A stretch of 64,000 bases of DNA from Tetrahymena elliotti 4EA. Lineage: Eukaryota > Ciliophora > Oligohymenophorea > Hymenostomatida > Tetrahymenidae. Positions within the stretch are counted from its first letter, which is position 1. Every line of letters begins with the position of its first letter. The translations under genes and the position numbers were made by a program. Of the stretch, positions 48,601-60,642 are shown one piece after another. Where the stretch lies: contig JH720315.1 of NCBI GenBank assembly GCA_000231825.2, positions 393,645-457,644 on the forward strand. Direction: 5' to 3'. The notes beneath the pieces are model-generated. The model was given only the letters and a program-made list of their open reading frames with translations. It had not been told where the DNA came from and searched no databases.

Positions 48601-51600
48601 GATTAATCACATGTTTCACATCTATATATTTAAAATGGTTAATATTCCAAGTAAAAAAATTAAAATAAAATTACAAAAAAGGACAGGCTTAGCAAGAGAG
48701 TTGGTCTTTTGTGAAGGTACTTATTTAAAGTTATTAGCTAACATAATTTTACCCAAAAAAAAAGTTACCCATGAAGAGTTATATTGATTTTATCTATTAA
48801 AGAATAGCTGTTTAATTGCATTCTAAACAATAAAACTGATTTAATTGAAAGATACAGTTATTACATAACTATCCACAAGGATATTATACACATATTTTTT
48901 AAATAGGATCAAAATAATAGCCTTCTAAACAAGCACTGCAATATGTCTTCACATTTAGAATGCTTTTATAATTCAATCTGATATTAATATTGTATTCAAA
49001 ATCTTCAAACATTATATGTGCAGTTATGTTGTATCTTTACATTTAAGAATCATAACCCATTTCATAACATCTTGAGCATCCTTCTTAACATTAGACACAT
49101 CCAAGAAGTGTTACCATATAATTCTCTTGTGTGCATGCCAAGCATGTAAAATATTGTACATCATTTGAGGATTAATCTTAGTAAAATTAATATAAGCACT
49201 TATCACATCCATAAATCTATTTTTTGGTATTTTTAAAAGGGTTAAAAATAATTTATATCAAATAAACATATAATATCAAGAATAGCTTCTAATAATAATA
49301 AAATTTTTACTATTTAATTGCACTAAAAATTGATGTCACATATTTTTTTAGTAGTATCTAAAGCGAATTGCTTACAAAGCTTACATGATGAATTATCATT
49401 TTGAAATTGCAAGCAATTTACATCTTTTATATCATAATTTGTTTAACACACTCTTTTATTACTATTCAATATGTATTAAAACTAACAGGCGATACATACA
49501 AGAACTGAATCAATTGATGATCCTCCTTTATAGTATGATAAGTCATAAATTAAATTAAATTAATTAGTTTTCTTATTCATTAGAGTATGCTAAGCACAGT
49601 TTTGTATTTGATCTGAACATTCACTCCCTAAAAATTTATTTTAAAATTATTAATTATGATTAATGATAAAAAACGGTTTTTAAATTACCATCCTTGGAAA
49701 CTGTATCTGTATTCTTTATGCACATTTTACATTATTTAAATATTTTTTTGTTTTAATAATCATCACCTGTTAGTTAAATATTCTAAGAGAGACCAATATT
49801 AAAATATTAGTTTTCATTTACTTTTAAAATATATTTAATAGTTAGTTCAGGCTATTTTAAATAATTGAAATTACCATATTCACAAGAAGCACAGTTTTTT
49901 CCACAACGATCACATTATGCTAAATCATAGGAAACTATTTATGTTGGCTAACAAGCTTAGCAAAGAGGTATCAAATTATTTTTATCTATACTTTATCTTA
50001 AAGTCTATTCTATTTAATAGTAATATTTCTTTACTCCTTCCGTATTTAAAAAACCTAATTCACATTGCAAGCATCCTTCACTACAGGCTTTACAATTTCC
50101 TTATTCATCTAAATAATAAGCCTTTTAGCACTTTAAGCATACTTAAGAAAGCTAACCATTTTAAATTTTTACCTAACAGAATATGCATTAATCTTATGTA
50201 CCTTTTGATAATATAATTAAAAATGATTATCAAATAACTTTTCTATACCTCTATTTTTTTTAAAAATTCCAAGATAAATATTAAATTTTCAAATATTTGT
50301 ACAAAAATTGAAAATGATAATGGGGTTAAAATAAATATAAAATTTAAGGGTGATAGAAATAAAAAATATAGGTATATTTTATTTTTATTGATGATAATAG
50401 TATTCTTACATAAGCTGTATGCCTCTAATTAGTATTTTGGAAAGGTTAATGCACTTACAAGATTTCTTTAACTGATAGTAAAGCTCATAGCATAAGGAGG
50501 CTTATCTTCTATCATTATAAAGCTTTTATTTTCTTGATTTGTAAATTTTATGACAACTTCTTAGCAAACCTTGTAAGGTATTTAATTATCACTCCTTTAA
50601 TAGTAAAATTTGAAATAAAATTTTCGCAGAGAAGTAGAATAAAATTACCAAGAACCTTTTTCAATGCTGCAATCTAAACATTTTTAGGTAATATAATTTG
50701 TACCTTAAGGTATTCTGTAAGTATCTGGATAATTAGTAACTTAATTATAATCATAACTACATTTTATGCATTAAGAAATATCTTATGTTTTATAAAGAAA
50801 ATATCCCTCTATACACTTGGTACAGTAGTTCAAATCTTTGCAAGAATAGCATCTATTTATTTATTTATTTATTTATTTATATTTATTTATTTATTTAGAA
50901 TTTATTTAATAAAAATAAATTTACCCAATAGGACATTTCTTTAAATTATTTGATGAGCAAGTAAAACCTTTACATTAATTTTCATTTACATAAATTAATT
51001 ATAATTCAAAAAATCTTTCTATAATTTATTCTTTTTTATTTTCTCTTTCCTAAACACTTAGGCATCTTTTATCACCTAAATTAACTAATTTTTATGGACA
51101 CCTTACACATTAAAATAATGGATTTGCAAATCCTTAAACAATGCATAAATTTTCTGAATCAGCACATGAAAGTTCTGTTTCATCACTGTAAACATTCATA
51201 TCAATAAATTAACAAGGTTTATCAGGCCTTACTTATCTTATACATTCATTTTCTTTGGTTGTTATATTTTTGAAGGATATACATTTTCCATTTATCAGAC
51301 ATGTTTTTTTAGGGCATACACTGCATTACCCTGATTAAGCACCAGCACATCTCCCTATAAATAATATTATTAATATCATATATGATAAATAAGAAAAATA
51401 CCTTTATTATCTTAACATCTATCACCTAGATCAACACAAGTTTTATAATCTGGAGCTTACAAACATTAAGAGAAATTGCACAAGCTGCAATTATTACTAG
51501 ATGATGAGCATGAACCATCAGCTAAAGAGCATTTAAAATTAGTATTAGGATCTACTTTTTAACAAGCATTTACCTATAAACAAGATTCTCCTTTAAAACA

Positions 51601-54550
51601 ATTTATCTAAATATTAGAAATAAAATTATTGTTCAAATTCAAAATTAAATTTTTATTAATTATTATTCTTTCTTTTAATCTTATTTTTTCACAAAAGCAT
51701 TTATTAAAATATTTTAATTAAAATTTACAGCCACTGTTTCTCCTGCTGCTAAACACTCGCTTTTATTATTTTAACCTTTTTAATTATTTGAAAAAAATTA
51801 CAACATTCATAAAATCATAAATATTAATTTTTTGATAAATATTTAATTTTAATTCAATACCTAAGGCATTTTTTTATGGATCATAATCAAGTTAAATGCA
51901 AGAATATTTTGATGGTAAGACTTATGATATACAATATCTATTTTATTTGTATTAATTTTATTATACTAGATTGTATGCTAGAATAGAAAATACCCAAAAA
52001 AACATTGTACGATTTGCTTAGTTATAATTTAGTTATTATATAAGCAATTTGAGGATTCGTATTCTCTTCCTATATATCGAGAATCTAACTCATAACATTT
52101 ATTGTTGATTAAGCAATAATTTAACCTACAATAAACTGCAAAATATGTTCCACTTCCAATACAAACTTAGCTATTCGCATCTCTTCCCACATACGCTATG
52201 TCTAAATTAGCACCATCATTTAAAGAAACACATACATCTCCTTTGAGACAAAGCTAAGGACCTGCACAACTAATTGAATCAGCTATAACAAAAATATATT
52301 TTATATTTATTTTCAAATATCTTAGAAAATAACCTTAATTTATTGATTAGCAATATCCTTAAGAATTTTTAGCAGCATAATTATATTGACTTGGATTAAC
52401 ATAATCATATGAGAATGGATAAAATAATTTTTAACAAATCTATAAACCACTATTTAACAAAGAAATAAGATTTAAGATAATTAATAATAAATAAATTTAC
52501 TCTTGATTCCCTATGCAATATCTTGAGCTATAGCATAACATTATACCTTTTATTTTCATAAATATTGATACATTTAAATTTATTTACTTACTAATTAATT
52601 TACTTTGCACTTTATCACCCTCAAGTAAGCATTTTTCTGTCACTGACTCTACTCCAATAAAAGGGCCTAAAGTTTGATAGTAGCCACCATACGGTATACA
52701 ATAATCTACATTTTCTAAAGTAACATTTGGTAATAACTAAGCAGAAAAAACACAATATCCGTCTGCACACATTTGTATATTTTATCCATTCATGTTATCT
52801 AAAAGTAAGCACTTATGAGTTTTTTTCTCTCTTCCCATCCTATCAAAGGGATAATCATTTGATAGATCAACACATGTTTTGTTCTCTTATTCTATACAAA
52901 ACTTGTAATTTTTACACCTTAGAAAAAAAAAATTTGTGTAAATACATTTTGAATAGTTACTTCAAAGAAAATATATAAATAAATTTTTTAAAATACCTCT
53001 TAGCAGTACTATTTCCCCTTTATAAGCACATTTCTGATGAATCTATCCCTACATAAGTATCATTAAATGGAATACAACTCAATTTATTATTATTTTTCAA
53101 AATACAACTTTAATCTGAGCAAAAATTTATACCTTTTATTTAATTTGATTTTTTATCATTTAAAGTAAATTTTTCAATTATTTTACTATCATAGATTTTA
53201 TCTTTTTACACACAAGCTCCATTAGGTTGTCTCCCCTTTTATTGTTTAATTTTATGATTAACTTTATTTAAATTTTAATATATTTACAATAGCGAATAAT
53301 GACAAATCTTCTATTTTTGCACATACTTGATACACTTCGTCTAAGCAAATATATTAATTTTCAAAAATTTAATCTTAAAAGCACTCTATAGATTAAAATT
53401 TCTAAAGTTAAGCACAATCTTGATTTATTAGCTTAGCTGGAAAAAGTGGCGATAAACCAATACATGTATCATTAAATTTGCAATAGCTATTTTTTTAAAA
53501 TATTATTTATGAATATAAATTCTGATAATATGTTTAAAATTTAAATAAATATCATACCCTGGTGAGCAATAATGAATTGTACTATTAGATGTTTGATTTT
53601 TATATAAACATGTGAAATTTTTTTACTCAGCACCTACATATTTACTATTTTCCAATAAATTTAGTATTTTTTAATCTTCTTTATCTAAGCAAAAAGGAAC
53701 TTTTAGAGTTATAACTTCTCCTTTTTAATAAAGAAATAATTTAACTTACAATTTTTAGAAAATCATAGTATAAGACAAATAATTAATATTTCATTAATCT
53801 TTATCAATTTATTGGCTAGGTAAAAAAAATTAATTAGAAAGCAGAAAGCTAGACATTTATTCATGACAGTTACTATGAAAAGATTTTCAAATTTTCACAA
53901 ATAAAAAAGGAGGGTTTAATATTAAATTAATTAAAAAATCTATTTCTGAAATTTTTTAGCACCCTTCATTTCTGTTGAGTTGTTTTTGTTTAAATAATTT
54001 AAAAAATACCCCCCCATGTAAATATATACTAAGAATAAATCTTTTACTTATATTTTAAATATGTATATTCTCAAAATTTATCCTATCAAAATGAACTTTT
54101 TTTCATGACAAACTTTATTTTAAAGTGAAAATTATTACCTTCTTCTGCTTTGGAGTTAACGAATGCACATTTATATAAACTTTAGGTCCTATCAGTGTTA
54201 TTTATAAGACCAATATAATTACTTTAAGGATCTATCTCCTTTTTGTAATCTATACAGAGGTTATCAGAATTATTTAAACAAATCTATTGCGAAGTGGTAT
54301 TCCAACACTGTACTCCAGATCCTGATGAAGTTGAATTAAGTTAAATACATTCATTGTTGCTTGTTTTTCGTCCTTGGAAAGAATTCATGCTATAACTTTC
54401 ACATTTTTTATCAGGATTTACACATTAATCATATTTAGGATTTACACATTTTTAATCTCCATCTAGGCATTAATTATCAGAGCAATCTAATGTACTAATT
54501 AATTGGATGATAAAAATTATCATAAAAACTAATATTTAAGTGATATGCAT
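42602..54550 (-). CDS. Giant Cys-rich, beta-helix, multi-TM surface protein
   Basis: Many exons in one direction appear to form one gene of about 12 kb; not every junction was fixed, so a split into two genes is possible. Start ATG 54550 gives a signal peptide (ILVFMIIFIIQLIS), then repeated Cys modules with YVG/YIGR cores (for example LDIAYVGRDANSQVC, CYELDSRYIGREYESSNC), furin-like Cys repeats (about 49-52 kb) and a long parallel beta-helix-like region (about 45-48.4 kb). A membrane-proximal Cys module follows (GYWRLNLNSTEVYQC, GFLGYACSDCDIYGKYW). Several TM helices come last (LWLYIIIILAQSFLTLFMV, ILIGQLTIIAYIVIFVIIYM, IAFNILIIVNVYSFFFLA), with a short tail to TGA at 42602-42604. The layout resembles apicomplexan and ciliate Cys-repeat modular proteins at the cell surface. 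Ligand and role are unknown. Confidence 0.65.
50852..50897. repeat. TTTA microsatellite
   Basis: About eleven near-perfect copies of a TTTA unit, with one interruption, lie inside an apparent intron of the giant Cys-rich gene. Confidence 0.8.
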
Positions 54551-55982
54551 TTTAAATACTACAAAAATTTAATATTATTCTATTATTGAATCTTTTTACT
54601 AATTGTCTTTCTTTTACTCTATTTTACTTATAAATTGTAATTTTTTATTATCTGTAAAATACCACTTAAAAAACCACAAATTAATTAAGTAATCTTCCTA
54701 ATTCGAAAGTAAAAATCATACTTTTCTATTTGCTATCTAGAGTATTTTCTTTTTGCGAGAAAAGACTTGCTGTTTAATTTTAGCTGTAATAGATCTTTAT
54801 TGGATTTTATATCTTAATTAAAAAAAATAAATCAGAGTCTATTTAATTTTCTTTTACTCTTCAATTTTCCTTAATTTTTAATAAGGTATTTTCCATTTCT
54901 ATTGTTCCTTTCTTTTTTTTCTTAGTTTTTAGATATTCTATTTAAGAATTATAAATTTTAGATCTAAAAAAATAATGAAATTCAATAATCCAAAGTTGTT
55001 AAATTTTTTAAATTGCTTACTTTACTTAAGAGTCTTTAGTGTGAAACATGTCTTTTAAGAAAAATATGTATTAAGTGTTTTTAATTTTTATTGTATTTTT
55101 TTATTATTCCAGAAAAAAAGCATATTAATGTTTGAATTTAAAAAATATTTTTTAATATTAATAAAAATGGGCAATTAATGCATCTAACTGTTTTTTTAAC
55201 TTCTAGAAGTCCACTGTTCATCAATTAAATGCAATAAACCATCTTCTTCATATTTTATTTTTAAGAATAGGGTATACATACATAAGTAATAAAAAAATAA
55301 AGTTATTTATTCATTTGAGAAAAACAATAAGGTGTTTTCTAATTAAAAATTAGGGAATATTAAATAATTTGGTTAGGATATTTTCTTGCACCTTTATTTG
55401 TTGACTTTATTTTCTATATATTAAGATTTACTATTTCTCTTGAGTTTTTTTTTTTGATTAAATGTAAATTAATAATAAATATTTGTATTTTTTAATTTTG
55501 ATTGATTGAATTGAAAGAAAATCAGACAATTTTTTTTAAATAAAGTAAAGATTTAAAGATTTATTTTAGAGTATTTTGCTTTCTTTCAATAAATTCTTGT
55601 AATTCGAATAATAATTCTTTTACTAAAAGTAAGAAGAAAAAGTTTTGAAGGAATTAAAAAATGAGTTGCATATTCTTACTTTATTAGGAATTAAATTGAG
55701 TTTCATATTAGTAATAACAGACTCCAATCAATCAATGTTCATAGATAATTAAGCATAAATTAGTCACAAAATATTCGTTAGTAGTTTCAGATAAATTAAG
55801 AAAGTACGTTTTGATTTATTATAGTTAAGTATATCTTTGAAAGGAGCTAAAGAATAAAAATTTTTAAAGATTTTAAAACTCAAACGCTAGGTCAAGATTC
55901 AATTTGAAAGAATTTTTATCAAAATAAGCTGAATTACTAAATATGGTTATTTTAAGAAACAATAAAAGAAAAATAGAATTCT
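54551..55982. other. Intergenic AT-rich spacer
   Basis: Divergent spacer upstream of the giant Cys-rich gene; it must hold that gene's promoter. No ORF or RNA gene is recognised. Confidence 0.5.
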
Positions 55983-56270
55983 ATGATGGAAATTTATAAT
56001 CCAAATTATATTAATAATGTTAATATTAGTGATAATAATACTGTAGAGCTTTAATACAGTTAAAGTGTTTCTTAAAACTCACTCACTTAAGCTGTAGGAG
56101 TATTAAAATTTGATAACAATAATAAAATTAAACTGAGAGTTAGGGATTATTATCATTTAAATCGTAAAAATATTTTTGTTTAATTATTTAGTTAATAATC
56201 CTCCAAGTATCATGCATAGTTTGACTATCATAAACTTAAATATCAATATACCACCTTAATAGCATAGTGA
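55983..56270 (+). CDS. Hypothetical small protein or first exon
   Basis: ORF of 95 aa from ATG at 55983 to TGA at 56268-56270, Asn/Gln-rich at first and then mixed (AVGVLKFDNNNKIKLRVRDY). A 28-nt GT..AG segment inside it could instead be an intron (about 56166-56193). Splicing it would lead to a longer frame (NNPPSIMHSLTIINLNINIP, SFIFTWIQNRDQ) ending near 56390. That is short for an intron in this kind of genome, so I keep the unspliced ORF. No family is recognised. Confidence 0.35.
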
Positions 56271-56390
56271 GTCCTTTATCTTTACCTGGATTTAAAATAG
56301 AGACTAACTTTACTATTTTATTTACAAAATGAACTAAAGAAAATAAACTAATTCTAAAATAAAATACTTCTTGGTTATTTGGATTTGATT

Positions 56391-57080
56391 TCTTAGTTTT
56401 TTCTACTCTTATGCTAAATATAAAATATAAATAAAAAAATGATTTTTATTTAAAAAATTTTCATTAAAAAACTATTATTTTTTAAGCAAACTTTTGTTTG
56501 AATACATATTTAGAATAAAAATAAATTGATAAAAAATCATGTGGTAACTTTTAAAATTAAAACAAATTAAAATTCTAAATATTATTTTATTTATGTAAAT
56601 TAAAATTGAATTTTGATAAAAATAGATCATTCATGTTCTAATTCTTCATGCAATTATGAAATACCAATATTTCTTTAAATCTGATGAGTTAAAACTAAAA
56701 ATTTTCCACAAATTTAAGATCCTATTTTGTTCAAAATACCTTAACTTACTCATGTATAATTTTAATTTAGGTTAATTTTTACTTATATCTAATGTTGATT
56801 ATTCATTTTTTGAAAAGTTAAATTAAAAATTACCAAATAGGAATCAAACTTAACTCTTATTTGTAGTCGATCATTATATATGTAGAAATACGAGTTCTGG
56901 CTCAAAATCCCAAATCCCAATACCCTCAACATTTTCTCGACAATTATTTTTGAAAATATACAGTCTGTGTCAATAAAATGAATGAATATATTCAAAAACT
57001 GTAAACAATTTACATTAAAATATAAATTAAATTTATAAATCAGAAAGGAATTTCATTAAATACATAAGACAGTTCTAACT
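56391..57080. other. Spacer with a weak coding-like patch
   Basis: A/T-rich sequence. The patch at about 56840-56960 is richer in G+C and is open on the minus strand in two frames (one reads ENVEGIGIWDFEPELVF), but neither joins to a recognisable gene. Confidence 0.4.
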
Positions 57081-57345
57081 TCATATTTGAAATAAATAAT
57101 TTTTGAAGATAATATCATAAAAATATTTCTCTATGATGTCTTCAAATACAGGGTTTCTTCCTACTAGCCTGAAAGTGTTTTTTAAAGTTTTCTCAAGCAT
57201 TTATTCTTCAATCTTCTTTTTTTAGTCAAATAATTGGTTTGCTATTTCAACTACTCATTTTATTAAAGGATCTATCAAAATTTGTAATTGATTGGGAAAA
57301 TAAATTTATTTATGACTATTTCTACATTTATTGTTTTCTTTTAAT
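57081..57345 (-). pseudogene. Coding relic interrupted by UGA
   Basis: The minus frame reads FPNQLQILIDPLIK, a TGA (57255-57257), then VVEIANQLFDQKKKIEEQML and RLVGRNPVFEDIIEKYF, ending at TGA 57081-57083. The two halves are in the same frame and look like one protein with a stop inside, at a place where Trp would fit. The family is unknown. It could also be an exon pair with an unseen junction. Confidence 0.35.
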
Positions 57346-58089
57346 GAAATTTTTGTTTAACAAAATTCAAATTTAAACTATTATAAGATTGGTAGGTTTT
57401 CAATTTTATCAATTAACTGATTTTTCAATTTTGAAATATAGCCAATATTGATCTAATAATCAAGGGAGTAGAGTAATTAGTATAAATTAATCAAATCATG
57501 ATGAGGATTACTATTATAATTCAAAGGAGAGTTATAAATGACAAATTATTGAATATGATTTAGTATGACAGATTATTATAAATTTATTTTATTTTAAAGG
57601 TAAAAAAGAATAATTAAATGGATTAATTTAATTTTTATTAACAGTTTGGTAAATTTAAGATTATTTTACATTTAAAATATGCAAGCTTTTGATAAAATAA
57701 TTTATTAAGGAATGATAATCTAATAAATTATTTTATATTAATAGAATGTTACTCATAATATTAATTAGAATAAAAATAAATATGAAGAGGATAAATATTC
57801 TAATTCAAGGTGAGTTTTGCTTTGTAAAAGTTTTAGAATATGATTCAGAATGATAAAGTTAGAATAAAGAATATTTTAATTAAATTTTCATTAATGATCT
57901 AACTATGAATAAAATTTGGGTTCTTTATTTAAAACAAAACTTTTAATTCAATTTCTTCAAAATACTAATTATTATTATTAATTAGAATATTTTTATCAAA
58001 TATTTTTTTCATAATAATTAATTCTAAAAACAGATTAGAATATTAAAAATTATTATAAATTAAAAGTGAAAAAATATTTTTTATTCAAA
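57346..58089. other. Intergenic AT-rich spacer
   Basis: Spacer with two loosely similar stretches (about 57500-57575 and 57785-57860, both with GAGGAT...TAATTCAA...GAATATGATT). No gene seen. Confidence 0.4.
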
Positions 58090-58695
58090 ATGCAAAAATA
58101 GAAAACAATTAAGAAAGAGTGTGCAATATTGCCTTTATTCGAGTGTTCTTGCAACAAAAAGTATAAAAGTCTATCTTCGCTTTCTAATCACATAAAATAT
58201 AAGCATAACAATTAGCAAGAAGAATTTAGAGTAGAGAGAGGAGTAACCCAAGGAAGAGCAAAAAAATTGAATAAATATTATAAAGTATTTCTTTAAAAAT
58301 TATTTACTGAATATTATGATGAGAATTTAGAATACTCTTAAGAAGAAACTAGAGAAATTTTCTAGGAAAATGTTAATTTGGTTTCTTAAATTGTAAAAGA
58401 TTACTCTGTCTCTAAATAACTAAAAGATTAAATTTTAAAAGAAAACATAAAATGGCAACCTTTTTGGAAAAAAATTAGAAGATAAAATATTTAATTGGTA
58501 ATGAATAAATGTTTTCTATCTTTTCTAGTGTCTGCTAGTAAACAAAAGATAAAAATACCTTAAAAGTACCTGAAAGATGAAGTATTTGAAAGTTTATTGA
58601 ATTCTTTATAATAAGATGAAGAAGAACTTTCAATAAATAATTTAAAGTAGGAAAAAAACATTATATAAGAATAGATAAAATAAGAAATTTTGTGA
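58090..58695 (+). CDS. Small C2H2 zinc-finger protein
   Basis: Single-exon ORF of 201 aa, ATG at 58090, TGA at 58693-58695. Near the N-terminus a single classical finger reads CSCNKKYKSLSSLSNHIKYKH: Cys pair, then the aromatic/Leu spacing, then His-x4-His. The rest is helical and acidic (EYSQEETREIFQENVNLVSQ, KWQPFWKKIRRQN, DEVFESLLNSLQQDEEE), ending in a Gln/Glu/Lys tail. One finger alone is a weak DNA reader, so it may work with partners; it is possibly a nuclear regulator. The unbroken frame with Gln as TAA/TAG supports a real gene. The family beyond the finger is not recognised. Confidence 0.72.
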
Positions 58696-59459
58696 TGAAA
58701 AGTAAATTATTTGTTAGTAACTAAATAATATTTTTCTTATCAAAATTTATTTTACCCTTTATTAAATACAAATTTTTATTATCTATTTTCTCTTAAAAAT
58801 ATGAATTTGAAAAGTACATAAATACATCAAACATTCAAATAAAGATATCAATCTTTTATTAATTTTTAGAAATTTTAATTAGTCTACTTTTCTTTTTAAA
58901 AATAATAACTCCTTTCAAAATAAGTATGCTTCTAAATATATTCTCTTCTAAAATAATTCTTTTTTTAAATATTTGTTTAATTCTTTATTTATTTAAACAG
59001 ATTATATCTTATTTATTTCAAAAATAATTGAAGCTTAATCATTTTTCAAAAAAAATATTAATTTAGAGGTTTTCATGAAAAAAACAGTGATATAATTGAT
59101 ATAGATAATAGAGATTATCATATTCTATATTTGGTAAACCATCACAAAAATATCTATTCATCTCTAAGATATGGGATTGGTAAGGAAAATGTTTATTTTT
59201 AATTGATAAAATAAAATTTAATAAAAATAAAAAATTATGGTTTTTTTTTTTGAATAAATTAAAATTTTTTGTAGAAATTAATTGAGAAACAAACTAAAAA
59301 ATATTACTATTAGATAAAAATATTAATACAATCAAGTAATATTATGTGTATATTATTCAATACCAATAATAATAAAGTTAATTCATAAAATTATCCTTAT
59401 TTATATATAATTTATTATAATTCACTTATGTAATTTTCGATATTTCTTTCAAAAATCAT
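58696..59459. other. Intergenic AT-rich spacer
   Basis: A/T-rich DNA between the zinc-finger gene and the transposase relic. No gene seen. Confidence 0.5.
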
Positions 59460-59835
59460 CCTAGTTTAGATTCCATAAATAATCATTTCTCAGTTTCACT
59501 ATCAAAAGTAATGTTTCTTCTAACGACTTCAAATCTTTTAAATATTATCACAAAAATTGAAATTGGGAGAGTAGGCTGGTTAAGGAATTGTTTAAATCTT
59601 ATTTTTAGTTACATTTGCAATGTTTGGTCGAGCATTATCACTATTATTAACAGTTTTTCTATTATTAAAAAAATTAACCATAGATTTAATAAATTCGATA
59701 AACTTATCTCCATTTAATGACTATCACTCTATTTAACTTCAAACTAATAGCTTCCTTCATAATTTATAGCACAAATTAATACCGTAAGTCCGATAGCCTT
59801 GTGCTTCACAGTAAGCAATTTTAATAGAGGCTGCT
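59460..59835 (-). mobile_element. Tc1/mariner-type transposase relic
   Basis: Minus-strand pieces match the C-terminal half of a DDE/DDD transposase. KHKAIGLTVLICAINYEGS is the 'VMVWGAISYNG' strand. GDKFIEFIKSMVNFFNNRK follows, then NSDNARPNIANVTKNKI with the second catalytic Asp, and PAYSPNFNFCDNIQKI, which matches 'YSPDLNP.D/E', the third acidic site; the spacing and the Asp recall mariner-type DDxD. At least one frame change separates the first piece from the rest, and the N-terminal half is absent or unrecognisable, so the element is dead. No terminal repeats were identified. Confidence 0.65.
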
Positions 59836-60019
59836 AGAAAAAAGAAACATTAAGAAAAAAAGTAATTTGCCAAGAAAGAGGTTTAAGAAAAAATCAACAA
59901 GCTGCAAATGATAAATTAATGATTATTTCATAACAATATATAATAAAAAATATTTATTTCAATTAAAATAGTTTGTAATTTTATTTTTTTAGTCATATTT
60001 CTCTATTTTTTTTAGGTGC

Positions 60020-60335
60020 ATCCTTTTTAGATTGCTTGTTACTATCACCTTGATAAATGAAATACCAAAATGTTTAGAAACAAAACAAATAACTACTCAT
60101 ATTTTCCTAGAAGAAAAAGAGTAATTAGTTACAATTATTGTATATATAATTACTTAATATTAATTTTAATTATACCATTTTCTTTTTGAATTATGATTTC
60201 GAATTAAAATAATAAAAGATTATTAAAATTTTATAATTAATAACTTTGACTTTTTATTGCTTTAGAGATGTATTTACTACTCTCTAAAAATCAATTTATT
60301 ATTGATTTTCATCTTCCTCATCTTCACCAGTAACC
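60020..60335 (-). other. Possible exon remnants of an acidic-tailed protein
   Basis: Minus-strand text VTGEDEEDENQQQ (about 60300-60335) and QGDSNKQSKKDAPKKNREI (about 60003-60055) looks protein-like, with A/T-rich intervening DNA of intron type. The 5' part would lie in the repeat region or the gap. No family can be named. Confidence 0.25.
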
Positions 60336-60530
60336 CATTATAAATAAATAAATTTTATTAACAATGATTTTCCACATAATAAAATGTTAGGAGGTAAAAA
60401 TGATTTTCCACATAACCCAATAATCCATTATAAATAAAACAATTTTAATGACACAATAAAAATAAAACATTTTTTAAAAATAACCTAATGTAAATAAAAC
60501 AATTTTAATGACATAAATGTTTGAATTAGG
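60331..60530. repeat. Short direct repeats beside the gap
   Basis: The unit TAAATAAAACAATTTTAATG with its flanks (33 nt) occurs at 60421-60453 and 60481-60513 with a 60-nt period, and a diverged copy begins at 60331. A second motif, AATGATTTTCCACATAA, occurs at 60363-60379 and 60399-60415. The array runs up to the run of N, so the repeat probably caused the assembly break. Confidence 0.75.
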
Positions 60531-60542
60531 TTTATCTGGTCG

Positions 60543-60642
60543 NNNNNNNNNNNNNNNNNNNNNNNNNNNNNNNNNNNNNNNNNNNNNNNNNNNNNNNNNN
60601 NNNNNNNNNNNNNNNNNNNNNNNNNNNNNNNNNNNNNNNNNN
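60543..60642. other. Assembly gap (100 N)
   Basis: Exactly 100 undetermined bases, the conventional size for a gap of unknown length. Sequence on either side need not be truly adjacent. Confidence 0.98.

Noticed and set aside
59511..59717. Plus-strand 68-aa ORF
   Set aside because: Antisense shadow of the transposase relic, whose DNARPN and YSPNFNF motifs are on the minus strand.
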